A stretch of DNA of 64,000 nt from Candidatus Saccharimonadota bacterium (GCA_017460225.1 JAFUBM010000019.1:1-64000); one strand, 5' to 3'. Shown: positions 52,199 through 60,032, counted from the stretch's first letter. Translations and numbers: made by a program. Notes: generated by a model not told the origin, from the sequence alone.

Positions 52199-52839
52199 TA
52201 TTTATCCTCCTTTTTGGCAGAGGCTTTTTTAGCGACGGTAGTGGTCCACTCGGCGCGCGGAGTCTGGGCACGGAGGCCATCAATCACGGCGTAGGCGATG
52301 TTGACCTTGTTGGTCGAGCCGAGGCTCTTAGAGATGAGGTTCTTGACGCCAGTGAGGCCGATAATCGAACGGACGACACCGCCAGCGATAATACCAGTAC
52401 CCGGAGCGGCAGGCTTCATCAGGACGTTGGCGCCGGTAACCTTGGTCTCGACTTCGTGGCAGATAGTCTCGCCATCCATGGCAAAGGTTACCATGTTTTT
52501 CTTGGCCTTGGTAGTGGCTTTTTGGACGGCAGAGGTAACGTCGTTACCCTTGGCGACAGCAACGCCGACTTTGTTCTTGTGGTTGCCAACGGCAACGAGA
52601 GCTTTGAAGCGCATACGGCGACCACCGGCAACGGTGCGGGAGACACGATAGATATGGATCGTGGTCTCGTCGAACTCTTTAGGAGCGTCGCTAACACGGT
52701 TGCGGTCGCGGCGGCCGTTGCGGTTCATCCGGCGGCCAGAGATGTCGCGCGTCTCTTTCTTGGCGGCGACAGCGTCGGACATTTTGAGGGTGCCGGCTTT
52801 GTTAATAACTTTGGCTTTGGTTTCTTTAGTTTCGGGCAT
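52198..52839 (-). CDS. rpsE: Ribosomal protein uS5
   Basis: A 213-residue uS5 important for decoding accuracy. A variable basic N-terminus of about 50 residues comes first, then the double-stranded RNA-binding fold (VAGGRRMRFKALVAVGNHKN, KVGVAVAKGNDVTSAVQKAT) and the C-terminal domain (APGTGIIAGGVVRSIIGLTG, KSLGSTNKVNIAYAVIDGL). Confidence 0.96.
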   Translation of the reverse strand: MPETKETKAKVINKAGTLKMSDAVAAKKETRDISGRRMNRNGRRDRNRVSDAPKEFDETTIHIYRVSRTVAGGRRMRFKALVAVGNHKNKVGVAVAKGNDVTSAVQKATTKAKKNMVTFAMDGETICHEVETKVTGANVLMKPAAPGTGIIAGGVVRSIIGLTGVKNLISKSLGSTNKVNIAYAVIDGLRAQTPRAEWTTTVAKKASAKKEDK

Positions 52840-52840
52840 A

Positions 52841-53170
52841 TTAGAACTCCAATCCTTCTTTCCTAGCCGCGTCAGCGAGGGCGGACATCCGACCAGCGTA
52901 GAGTTTGGACCCGCGGTCGAAGACGGCTTTGGAGATTTTGGCTTTTTTAGCTTTTTTGCCGAGTTCGGCGCCGATCTGGGCGGCGAGTTCGGTCTTGGTG
53001 CCCTTGAGTTTGGTGCCGACGGTAGAAGCGTAGACGAGAGTCACGCCTTTGTCGTCATTGATGAGCTGGGCGGTAATGTGCTTGTTTGAGATGTTGACGC
53101 TGAGGCGTGGGCGCTCGGCGGTACCGTGGATTTTAGCGCGGGTACGATTTGCGCGGAAAATAGCTTTCAT
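52841..53170 (-). CDS. rplR: Ribosomal protein uL18
   Basis: A 109-residue uL18 that binds 5S r[43 protein letters not shown] and [20 protein letters not shown]. The ATG at 53170 (MKAIFRANR) is used; a longer frame would run into rplF. One-base gap to rpsE and rplF. Confidence 0.95.
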   Translation of the reverse strand: MKAIFRANRTRAKIHGTAERPRLSVNISNKHITAQLINDDKGVTLVYASTVGTKLKGTKTELAAQIGAELGKKAKKAKISKAVFDRGSKLYAGRMSALADAARKEGLEF

Positions 53171-53171
53171 A

Positions 53172-53708
53172 TTATTTCTTCCCTGCCTTTCCAGCCTTGC
53201 GGAGGATTTGCTCATCCACGTACTTGATACCTTTGCCCTTGTAAGGCTCAGGCTTCTTGAGGCTTCTAATTTCTGCCGCGACCTGGCCGACTTTTTGTTT
53301 GTCGATGCCGGAGACGGTGATGTTCATCTTGTCGACTTTGAGGTCGATACCGTCAGGGGCGGTGTATTTAACGGGATGAGAAAAGCCGAGGGCCATCTCA
53401 ATTTGTTTGCCGCCGCCTTGGAGACGGAAGCCAACGCCGTTGATTTCTAGTTGTTTGGAAAAGCCTTTGGTGACGCCGATGACGGCGTTGTTTAACAAGG
53501 CTCTTTGGAGACCGTGCCAAGCGCGAGATTCGGGCTCGTCGTCCGTGCGAGTAACGACGATTTTGTCGCCTTCGACGGCGGTCTGAGTGTTTTTCTGAAC
53601 CGGAACATTGAGCGAACCCTTAGGTCCAGCGACGGTAATTTCCGTTTCGCCGACCGTAATTGTCACTCCTGCCGGAACTTGGATAGGTTGTTTTCCGATA
53701 CGACTCAT
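53172..53708 (-). CDS. rplF: Ribosomal protein uL6
   Basis: A 178-residue uL6 with its two repeated domains: [30 protein letters not shown]-like [34 protein letters not shown] and [20 protein letters not shown]. It is the first gene of a short operon (rplF-rplR-rpsE-rplO) with a TAAAAT box upstream; rpsH, rplE and the rest of the S10/spc cluster are not in the window. Confidence 0.96.
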   Translation of the reverse strand: MSRIGKQPIQVPAGVTITVGETEITVAGPKGSLNVPVQKNTQTAVEGDKIVVTRTDDEPESRAWHGLQRALLNNAVIGVTKGFSKQLEINGVGFRLQGGGKQIEMALGFSHPVKYTAPDGIDLKVDKMNITVSGIDKQKVGQVAAEIRSLKKPEPYKGKGIKYVDEQILRKAGKAGKK

Positions 53709-53778
53709 TTGATTCCTTAGGTTAGTAATATCTAGCGCATTTTAGCATATTTTGCGAGATTTTACAAGAGGAAAATTG

Positions 53779-55938
53779 TTAGCGAGCGACGCAACGGACG
53801 GGGGTGGGGGACTTTTTCTCGTAATTAGAGGAGTTGGCGGTGCCCCTAGTGTATCTATAAGCGTAAGCCGTGGTGCTGGCATAACTTTGCCTGGACCAAA
53901 GATAGGCTAAAGATCCGCCGTTGTAACCGCTAGAATTAGAGTAGTAGCCGGAGGCCTGGGCGGAAAATGGCAGAACAGTGCCGGCAGTACCCCCACTAAG
54001 TGCCGTTCTAGTCGGCAGCATCCAACCACGAGGACAAATGCTTCTGGTGGCGGTCGTAAATGTAGCCCCTACAGTTTCCGCCACTGCGGCGTACCAGTTA
54101 TAGTAGGTTATGCCATTTGCAACCAGCATACGAGCCTGACCGGCCGATGCACCAGTATAGGAGTTTTTGACTGTGCTTGCATCTGGCGTCCAGTCGGCGG
54201 CTAGATCGCTGTCTGCCGGCGTAAGAGTGCCGACGATTGAGAGATCAAGACGGAGATTTTCGACCATCCAGCAGCTACCGTTGGAAAGACGACGGACGAG
54301 GTAGACGTTATTATCACGCGTGTCGGTAAGGGCGAAAGTGCCGAGGCCAGTGGCGGTATTGGCGGCGAGGGTGGCTTCGGTGTCGACGATGGTGGTTTCT
54401 TCGCCGGTTTCTTCGTCGATTGCAGTAGTCATGATATCTTCGACGAGCTGGGTGGCGCCGGAATAGTCAAGAATTCGAGCATTGTCACCAACTTGGTTGC
54501 TCCAGCGGTTGGTGTTCTTACAAACATCGCTAGTGATGCCCTGCATGGTGTCGACATAATAGTCGCCAGCGGCGTCTTTAGACTGGAGACCGGCGTAAAT
54601 AGCGGAGGCGACGAAGTTGGTACCGTCGGTGTATTTGCTGAGATAATTATAGCCGTATTCTGGGATGGAGACCCAAAAATCGTAGAGGCCGGCGTGTTGG
54701 TCTGGGTCGGCGGAGTCGGATAAATTGCCGGCGGGAGTGAGGTCGGGCATGGTGAAGGTAATCATAGCACCGGTATTGCTCAAGCTAAAGTTAGTACTAG
54801 TAACAGTAATCGAGATGGCGGTGCCGGCGGAGACGGCGACACGGATGGGGTCGTCTGCATCATCGGTGATGGTATAGTTGGCGGACTCGACAATATCGTG
54901 AGGAACGAGATAGAGCTCGACTTTGTCGTAAGTAACAACATCAGCGGTGGAGGCCGAGAGATCGAAAGATAAGACTTCTGTAGCGCCGTTAGCGACGTAA
55001 GCTTGGCTGCGAGAGATGTTACTAGAGACAGCATCGAGAGCGTCGGAGGAAGCAAGGGCGGTATAGACGAGAGTGTTTTGGTATGTTCCGGCGAGGACGT
55101 CCGTGTCGATCATGACGCCATAGTAGACATCGAACGTAAAATTAGTGTCGCCGGAGGGGCCAAAGCCGGCAGAGTTGTTGGTTGAGGCGGACCAGATTTC
55201 TTGAGACTGGCCGTAGACTGGGACGGCAGCCCATTTGTCGCGATTGTAGACGGCAGAATGGTCGAGGGCGTTTAGCTCGATGCCGAGAGTGCTGGAAGAG
55301 AAGGTAGAGGATTGGGTAAAGTCGGACTGGGCGGAGCCGTCGGATTTGGGGACGCTAGTACCGGGGACGGCATAACCCCAAGTAGCATCAGAGAAGGCGA
55401 CGGGAGAATCCCAAGTGCCGCCGATGGTGGGGATGGTGAGACCGGAGTTGGCGGCGGTGTGCTGGAGGTCGCTAGTGTATTGGTTGTTGCTATCGACGCC
55501 GCTGGTGGAAAGGAAGACACGGAAATACTGCCCCTCAGTAGTGACAGCGATGGTTTTCTTGATGACGACTTCGGTGCCAATATTACTGCCGGAAGTGGTC
55601 GAGGGATGGATACCGGTTGTACCGCCGAACAGAATGTTGCCGTGGTCGGAGTCGGAGATGCTACCGCCAGCTTGGGTGGCGGCATAATCTGGGTCGAGCT
55701 CGACGGAGACGGCCGCCCAAGAGACTGCGGCGTCGACGGCTTGGGAGGCGTTAGCTTCTGTGATGAGATAAGGCGTAATCACAAAAGAGAGGAGGAAGAG
55801 AGCGAGACAAGCGAGTGAACAATAGAAGGACTTCCGGATGCTAGCAGTAGACGGATTGCAATAGTGTCCAATATAATCACCGAGGTGATAAGCGTCTGCT
55901 CCTTTCCGGACGGTTAAAGATTTTTGCTGGTCTTGCAT
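53779..55938 (-). CDS. Large secreted FISUMP-domain surface protein (paralogue 2)
   Basis: A 719-residue paralogue of the protein at 7559. The N-terminus again has a ~40-residue pre-signal stretch with GDYIGHYCNP and SIRKSFYCSLACLALFLLSF before the hydrophobic core, then a Ser/Thr/Asp-rich beta region with ELDPDYAATQAGGSISDSDH. The C-terminal ~220 residues form the FISUMP domain: GSCWMVENLRLDLSIVGTLT, ITYYNWYAAVAETVG, ICPRGWMLPTRTAL, ending PTPVRCVAR. The last part (about 650-710) is rich in Tyr, Ser, Asn and Gly and differs strongly from paralogue 1, while the N-terminal 75 codons are very similar even at DNA level. Probably a displayed adhesin-like protein. Confidence 0.75.
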   Translation of the reverse strand: MQDQQKSLTVRKGADAYHLGDYIGHYCNPSTASIRKSFYCSLACLALFLLSFVITPYLITEANASQAVDAAVSWAAVSVELDPDYAATQAGGSISDSDHGNILFGGTTGIHPSTTSGSNIGTEVVIKKTIAVTTEGQYFRVFLSTSGVDSNNQYTSDLQHTAANSGLTIPTIGGTWDSPVAFSDATWGYAVPGTSVPKSDGSAQSDFTQSSTFSSSTLGIELNALDHSAVYNRDKWAAVPVYGQSQEIWSASTNNSAGFGPSGDTNFTFDVYYGVMIDTDVLAGTYQNTLVYTALASSDALDAVSSNISRSQAYVANGATEVLSFDLSASTADVVTYDKVELYLVPHDIVESANYTITDDADDPIRVAVSAGTAISITVTSTNFSLSNTGAMITFTMPDLTPAGNLSDSADPDQHAGLYDFWVSIPEYGYNYLSKYTDGTNFVASAIYAGLQSKDAAGDYYVDTMQGITSDVCKNTNRWSNQVGDNARILDYSGATQLVEDIMTTAIDEETGEETTIVDTEATLAANTATGLGTFALTDTRDNNVYLVRRLSNGSCWMVENLRLDLSIVGTLTPADSDLAADWTPDASTVKNSYTGASAGQARMLVANGITYYNWYAAVAETVGATFTTATRSICPRGWMLPTRTALSGGTAGTVLPFSAQASGYYSNSSGYNGGSLAYLWSRQSYASTTAYAYRYTRGTANSSNYEKKSPTPVRCVAR

Positions 55939-56187
55939 GGTTCCTACCTCTCTTTAGCTTTTGCATCCTCTGTGGATGCCAAGGTTTGCGAGCTGGTAAG
56001 AATTACTGCTTACAAAAATGGCACCACGAGGGTGCACAAGTCAATCGAGTCAACTTACGTGTTTTTCAAGTAAGCAAATCAATCAGCTTTCCTCATGGCG
56101 CCAATTCTAATTTGCTTAACTTAAAAACCAAATTGATAGGTACACGCAGTTTTGATTTCTCAAAACTTTGACTCAATAAACTTGTGC
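55939..56187 (-). promoter_or_regulatory. Structured ~250-nt 5' leader of FISUMP gene 2 (riboregulator candidate)
   Basis: Same order of elements as the leader at 9851. On the minus strand: hairpin GTTTTGA-gaaa-TCAAAAC; long-range helix TGGCGCCATGAGG / CCTCGTGGTGCCA (13 pairs including G-U); inner hairpin CTTAC/GTAAG; local hairpin GCACC-ctcgt-GGTGC (56021-56035) competing with the long helix; last hairpin GCATCC-acaga-GGATGC right before the ribosome site. Promoter: TTGCGA, 17-base spacer, TGC-TATTAT (56194-56222). Confidence 0.6.
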
Positions 56188-56254
56188 AGTTCTATAATAG
56201 CAAAGCTTTTGCGGTTTCGCAAGCCCTTTTTGCCATTTTAAAAAGTCTTTATGG

Positions 56255-56260
56255 TAAAAT
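56255..56260 (+). promoter_or_regulatory. Extended -10 of the candidate RNA gene
   Basis: TGG-TAAAAT, about 10 bases before the start of the closing stem of the downstream RNA. Confidence 0.5.
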
Positions 56261-56266
56261 AAATTA

Positions 56267-56486
56267 TAGATAACTTTGTGGCTAAAACAAGGCAAGTACG
56301 TAATAATCTGGTGAGTAGAAGGGAGGTAGAATGGATGAACATTCAAATTCGTCTCGGGCGATTACGCCTAACTCTGAAGATGAAACTCGCCCTCGTTAGA
56401 CGAAGGCGATAATTCATTTTATCCATACTTAGTATAAACCTAAGCCGACTAAAAGTCAACCACAAGTTATAAACCTCGCCAAATAT
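56267..56486 (+). ncRNA. Candidate structured RNA (~200 nt) with possible micro-ORF
   Basis: The ends pair: ATAACTTTGTGG (56270-56281) with CCACAAGTTAT (56460-56470), one bulge. Inside are ATGGAT/ATCCAT, GGCG-atta-CGCC, CGCCcTCGTtagACGAaGGCG, CTTAG-tataaac-CTAAG and GACT-aaaa-GTC. A strong terminator follows. Alternatively it is an mRNA: GGGAGGT precedes two overlapping ATGs, giving 22 codons (56331-56399) or 25 codons (56335-56412; MNIQIRLGRLRLTLKMKLAL then Val and four Arg). No tmRNA, RNase P, SRP or 6S signature was recognised. Confidence 0.5.
56335..56412 (+). CDS. Possible 25-residue Arg/Leu-rich micro-protein
   Basis: ATG at 56335 lies 7 nt after GGAGGT; the product carries nine basic and no acidic residues, alternating with Leu/Ile, and ends in four Arg. 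An overlapping 22-codon frame starts 4 bases earlier and encodes an acidic/polar peptide. The start codon lies in a predicted stem. It may be a real cationic peptide, a leader peptide, or chance inside a structured RNA. Confidence 0.3.
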   Translation: MNIQIRLGRLRLTLKMKLALVRRRR

Positions 56487-56522
56487 CCGCTCCGGAGATT
56501 GGATCTCTGGAGCGGTTTTTTT
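56487..56522 (+). terminator. Strong rho-independent terminator after the candidate RNA
   Basis: 12-bp stem CCGCTCCGGAGA / TCTCTGGAGCGG (56487-56498 with 56504-56515), one G-T pair, loop TTGGA, then seven T. Confidence 0.92.
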
Positions 56523-56527
56523 GATTT

Positions 56528-57895
56528 TTAGTCATCGGCGTGGGTTTTGTCGAGAGACATAAAGCGCAGGAGCTCGGGGTGGAAGTAGAGCTCGATTTTG
56601 CCGACGGGGCCGTGGCGGTGCTTGGCGATAATCAGCTCGGTAATGTTAGTGGGGACAAAATCTGGCTTGTTCTGATTATAATAGTCGACACGGTGGAGGA
56701 ACATAACGATGTCGGCGTCTTGCTCGATAGAGCCGGACTCACGGAGGTCCGAGAGGACCGGACGCGGGTCGTCGCGGCCGGTGACGGAACGTGAAAGCTG
56801 GGCGAGCGCCACCACCGGGACTTCTAGCTCGCGAGCGAGCTGCTTAAGACCGCGGGAAATCTCCGTAACTTCTTGGACACGGTTGCCGGCATAGCGATCG
56901 GTCCCCTGGAGAAGCTGAAGGTAATCAACGACAATCATACCAATATCGTGGTCATGGGCGGCGCGGCGGGCCTTGTTGCGCAGCTCTAGAATAGTCATGG
57001 CGGAAGAATCGTCGAGATAAAGCGGGACGGAGTCCATCTCGCCGAGAGCATCGCCGATACGGCCAAAATCTTCGTCCGTGACGTTGCCGGTGCGGATTTT
57101 CCAGTTATCCACGCCGGAGACGTCAGAAATCATACGGTCTACGATCTCGGCGTTGGCCATCTCCATCGAGAAGAAAAGCACTCCGCGTTGGTTGATCGTG
57201 GCGGCATTGTAGGCTAGATTCTCGGCAAAGGTGGTTTTGCCCATGGCCGGGCGAGCACCAATAATGATTAGGTCTCCCTTTTGGAAGCCGGCGGTGATTT
57301 TGTCGAGGTCGCGGAAGCCGGTTTTAAGACCGCGGAGCGCACCTTTGTTGCGATGGAGCTCTTCCATACGGTCAAAAGCGTCGGCAAGGAGCGATTCGAG
57401 CGCGACGTATTCGGTTTTGGTGGTTTTGTCTGAGACTTCAAAGAGGGCTTTTTCTGCATTACCTAAGAGGTCGGGGATTTCTGCCCCCTCTTCGTAGGCG
57501 GATTCGGCGATATTGGTTCCGGCTTGGATGAGCCGGCGACGGACGGCGCACTTAGTTACAAGGTCTGCATAAGCCTGAGCGTGAGAAGCGGTGGGGACAA
57601 AATTGGTGAGCTCTGTAAGATAGGCTGCCCCGCCGACGGATTTGAGCGCTTTGGCGGCGCGGAGCTCGGCCGTGACGGTCAAAAGGTCAATCGGGCGGTG
57701 GTGTTGATAAAGCGAGACAAAGGCGGCAAAAATCTTCTCATGGCGCTGGTCGTAAAAATCTTTGGCTTTGACAATTTCTAGGACATCCGGAAAAGCGGCG
57801 TCGGAGAGCAGCAGCGCTCCGAGCAAGGACTTCTCCGCGACTAGATCTTGGGGCGGGACGCGGCCAGAACTGGCGTTAGAAGGGGACTCCTCCAT
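56528..57895 (-). CDS. dnaB: Replicative DNA helicase
   Basis: A 455-residue DnaB hexameric helicase. N-terminal primase-binding domain: PPQDLVAEKSLLGALLLSDA; RecA-type core: LIIIGARPAMGKTTFAENLA (Walker A), MIVVDYLQLL (Walker B), VVALAQLSRSVTGR, RESGSIEQDADIVMFLHR and IIAKHRHGP (arginine finger region). Its first 20 bases overlap the end of dnaX, so helicase and clamp-loader genes are translated together. No intein. Confidence 0.97.
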   Translation of the reverse strand: MEESPSNASSGRVPPQDLVAEKSLLGALLLSDAAFPDVLEIVKAKDFYDQRHEKIFAAFVSLYQHHRPIDLLTVTAELRAAKALKSVGGAAYLTELTNFVPTASHAQAYADLVTKCAVRRRLIQAGTNIAESAYEEGAEIPDLLGNAEKALFEVSDKTTKTEYVALESLLADAFDRMEELHRNKGALRGLKTGFRDLDKITAGFQKGDLIIIGARPAMGKTTFAENLAYNAATINQRGVLFFSMEMANAEIVDRMISDVSGVDNWKIRTGNVTDEDFGRIGDALGEMDSVPLYLDDSSAMTILELRNKARRAAHDHDIGMIVVDYLQLLQGTDRYAGNRVQEVTEISRGLKQLARELEVPVVALAQLSRSVTGRDDPRPVLSDLRESGSIEQDADIVMFLHRVDYYNQNKPDFVPTNITELIIAKHRHGPVGKIELYFHPELLRFMSLDKTHADD

Positions 57896-59303
57896 CTTGG
57901 TTAGTGTTTACCTCCGTTACATTACCCATTATATCAGAAATTGCCTGGATTTCTGGCGATTTTTCTACGGGAGCGTCAGCGGGGCTGTGGATAACGAAGG
58001 GTTTGGCGAAATAAGCTCGCAATAGCTCTTGGTTGTTCTCGCGAGACAGAATCAGCTTGGTGACGTTTTGCTTTGGGTAAATATGGATAGCGTCGGGGGA
58101 TTCTTGGATGGTGCATTTGGCGAGCTGCTGTTGTAATGCAGAGGTAAGCGTGGTTCCGGCTTTGGGGCTTGCGGTCGGCAGATTCTTCCTCGCTAGGGAA
58201 AATTCAGTCGGATTTTCAGCGTCGTTCAGGCGGTCTGCGGGCAAAGCCGTTCGGGTAGCACCGGCCACGTTTTGCCCTTGACCGTTCTCTCCGCTAAAAA
58301 TCCGTGAATTTTCTTTAGTCGCTTCGGAAGAACTGGCCGACCCGCGCCATAAGCCGGAACTGTTTTCTGACTTAAGGTCTGATAGGAGCGCGACGAGGAG
58401 TTTGGCTTCTGGGAAGGGGGCGGAGACGGAGGGAAGCTTTTCTAGGAGCGGGAGGAGCGCGGGCGAGGGAGCGGAGATGATTTTGGCAATCAAAGCTTCC
58501 GCGAGAGACTCGGGCTTTAGACCCTCGGAGAGAAGAGATTTGAGAGTGGAAGTTAGAGCCGTAGCGTTGCCGGAGGCGTAGGCGGAGAGTAAGTCGGAGA
58601 CTGTGGAGTCGAGCGGAAGACCGAGGAGATTAGCGATGGTAGACTCGGAGAGCTCGGATTTGCCATCGGAGACGGTGGAGATTTGGTCGAGGAGAGAGAG
58701 TGTGTCGCGGAAAGAACCCCCGCCGCGGGAGATGATAACCCGGAGCGCGGAATCAGAGATTTTAATTTTTTCTGCATCGCAGATGGAGCGGAGGTGAGAG
58801 AACATCGTCTCGGCGCTAGCGAGACGGAAGCGGAAGACTTGGGAGCGGGAAGTGATAGTGACCGGGACTTTTTCAAGATCTGTCGTGGCGAGAATAAAGA
58901 CTACGTGCGCTGGCGGCTCTTCGAGCGTCTTAAGCAGGGCGTTGAACGCGGGCTTGGAAAGCATATGGACTTCGTCGATGATGTAAACCTTGTACTTCCC
59001 TTCTGAGGGAGCAATCAGCGCTTTTTCTCGGAGGTCGCGAATGTTGTCCACTCCGGTATTGCTGGCCGCGTCAATCTCGATAATGTCGAGATAAGAATCC
59101 TCCAGCTCGTAGGGGAAACCGTTGAGCTCGTGCGCAAGAATCCGGGCAACGGAGGTCTTACCGCAACCGCGCGGGCCGGTAAAGAGATAAGAGTGCGACA
59201 GCTTGCCGGACTTGAGAGCGGCAGAAAGCGGCTCGGTAACCTGGGGTTGACCGATAACTTCCGCGAGGGAGCGGGGGCGATATTTGCGATAGAGAGCGAG
59301 CAT
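57876..59303 (-). CDS. dnaX: DNA polymerase III gamma/tau subunit with palindrome-encoded insert
   Basis: A 475-residue clamp-loader ATPase. Walker A LFTGPRGCGKTSVARILA, Walker B VYIIDEVHMLSKPAFNALLK, sensor 1 FILATTDLEKVPVTITSRSQ. The four-Cys zinc module normally found after Walker A is absent; the sequence runs AHELNGFPYELEDSYLDIIE, then IDAASNTGVDNIR. Residues about 315-384 are a low-complexity stretch (GLWRGSASSSEATKENSR ... NPTEFSLARKNLPTASPK) encoded exactly by the palindromic element 58153-58360. It falls in the linker before the C-terminal tau-type domain. The gene overlaps the upstream unknown gene by 1 base. Confidence 0.94.
   Translation of the reverse strand: MLALYRKYRPRSLAEVIGQPQVTEPLSAALKSGKLSHSYLFTGPRGCGKTSVARILAHELNGFPYELEDSYLDIIEIDAASNTGVDNIRDLREKALIAPSEGKYKVYIIDEVHMLSKPAFNALLKTLEEPPAHVVFILATTDLEKVPVTITSRSQVFRFRLASAETMFSHLRSICDAEKIKISDSALRVIISRGGGSFRDTLSLLDQISTVSDGKSELSESTIANLLGLPLDSTVSDLLSAYASGNATALTSTLKSLLSEGLKPESLAEALIAKIISAPSPALLPLLEKLPSVSAPFPEAKLLVALLSDLKSENSSGLWRGSASSSEATKENSRIFSGENGQGQNVAGATRTALPADRLNDAENPTEFSLARKNLPTASPKAGTTLTSALQQQLAKCTIQESPDAIHIYPKQNVTKLILSRENNQELLRAYFAKPFVIHSPADAPVEKSPEIQAISDIMGNVTEVNTNQDGGVPF
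58153..58360. repeat. Giant imperfect palindrome, copy B, inside dnaX
   Basis: 208 bp lying wholly in the dnaX frame. Arms: GTTCCGGCTT (58153-58162) with AAGCCGGAAC (58351-58360); GGTCGGC and TTCTTCC (58173-58179, 58183-58189) with GGAAGAA and GCCGACC (58326-58332, 58336-58342); AAAATTC with GAATTTT; GGATTTT with AAAATCC; centre 58241-58275 is the same 35 bases as copy A. It adds about 70 codons without a stop. Confidence 0.88.
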
Positions 59304-59821
59304 TATAGAGCGGCTTCAACGGCAGCCCATTGGGCGTCGGCGTTGTTGGCAGGGATGATGACGGAGACTTGGGAGCCTTCTTTGAGGTGGAAATAGGTGA
59401 CGGAAGCGTAAAGAATCTCATACTCACGGCCAGAGACCTCGACGTAATATTTGTCGTCGTGGTGGACGAGGGTGCCGATAACGGTCTTGCGCTCAACCGG
59501 GCCGATTTGTTTATAGAGGAACTTGCCATCGGGGGTAATCGTCAGCTTCATGAGGTCTCCCTCGACGAGCTTGGACTTAGAAGCGTAGTTGGCGGGGACG
59601 GGGTAATTCTTGCCATCGGGACCAATCATAATCGAGCCGTCGAAGACGCCTTCGATAATCTTCCCGTCTGGGTCAGAGACGACGGTATCGCGAGGAGCGG
59701 TGATGATATCGCCATCACCAAGGACAGAGTTCAAAAGTTCCTTAGCGGCAGCTAAGTTTGTCTCGGCGTCTTGGATAAGAGCACGGAGACGCTTGATTTG
59801 TTTTTCTGGTAGTTCAGACAT
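59303..59821 (-). CDS. Conserved-looking protein of unknown function upstream of dnaX
   Basis: A 172-residue protein with an N-terminal helical hairpin (KQIKRLRALIQDAETNLAAA) and a beta-rich remainder that contains KIIEGVFDGSIMIGPDGKNY, PVPANYASKSKLVEGDLMKL and ITPDGKFLYKQIGPVERKT. The Gly-rich strands suggest OB or barrel folds and nucleic-acid or protein binding, but no family was recognised. It is translationally coupled to dnaX (one-base overlap) and starts the dnaX-dnaB transcript (TATAAT at about 59866-59871). The ATG at 59821 is used; a GTG just before it is possible. Confidence 0.65.
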   Translation of the reverse strand: MSELPEKQIKRLRALIQDAETNLAAAKELLNSVLGDGDIITAPRDTVVSDPDGKIIEGVFDGSIMIGPDGKNYPVPANYASKSKLVEGDLMKLTITPDGKFLYKQIGPVERKTVIGTLVHHDDKYYVEVSGREYEILYASVTYFHLKEGSQVSVIIPANNADAQWAAVEAAL

Positions 59822-59970
59822 CACCTCGCATCCTGTCTATTTTTGTTATAGTACTGATATTATATTATACCGCGCTGGCGTTTATGTCAAGGAAGATTTG
59901 GAAAAGTTTTCCACGAAAAAATATGGGGTGAGTGAAAAAATGTTGTATTTTTGACAAAAGGGAGTAGACC

Positions 59971-60000
59971 AAAAAGTCCCCTCTAGGCAGAGGGGACTTT
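59971..60000 (-). terminator. Terminator after rplL
   Basis: 12-bp stem AAAGTCCCCTCT / AGAGGGGACTTT with loop AGGC; followed by TTTTT on the minus strand. The rest of 59872-60032 holds nothing else recognised. Confidence 0.92.
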
Positions 60001-60032
60001 GGACAATTCGCAGATGGTTGATATAGACTAAA

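Noticed and set aside
56267-56486. tmRNA, RNase P, SRP or 6S RNA
   Set aside because: No tRNA-like ends or CCA, no conserved RNase P core sequence, no SRP apical loop, and the fold is multibranched rather than one long hairpin.
58153-58360. Integron attC sites as an explanation for the palindromes
   Set aside because: The attC end consensus (RYYYAAC ... GTTRRRY) is not in the right orientation, no integrase is seen, and one copy lies inside dnaX.
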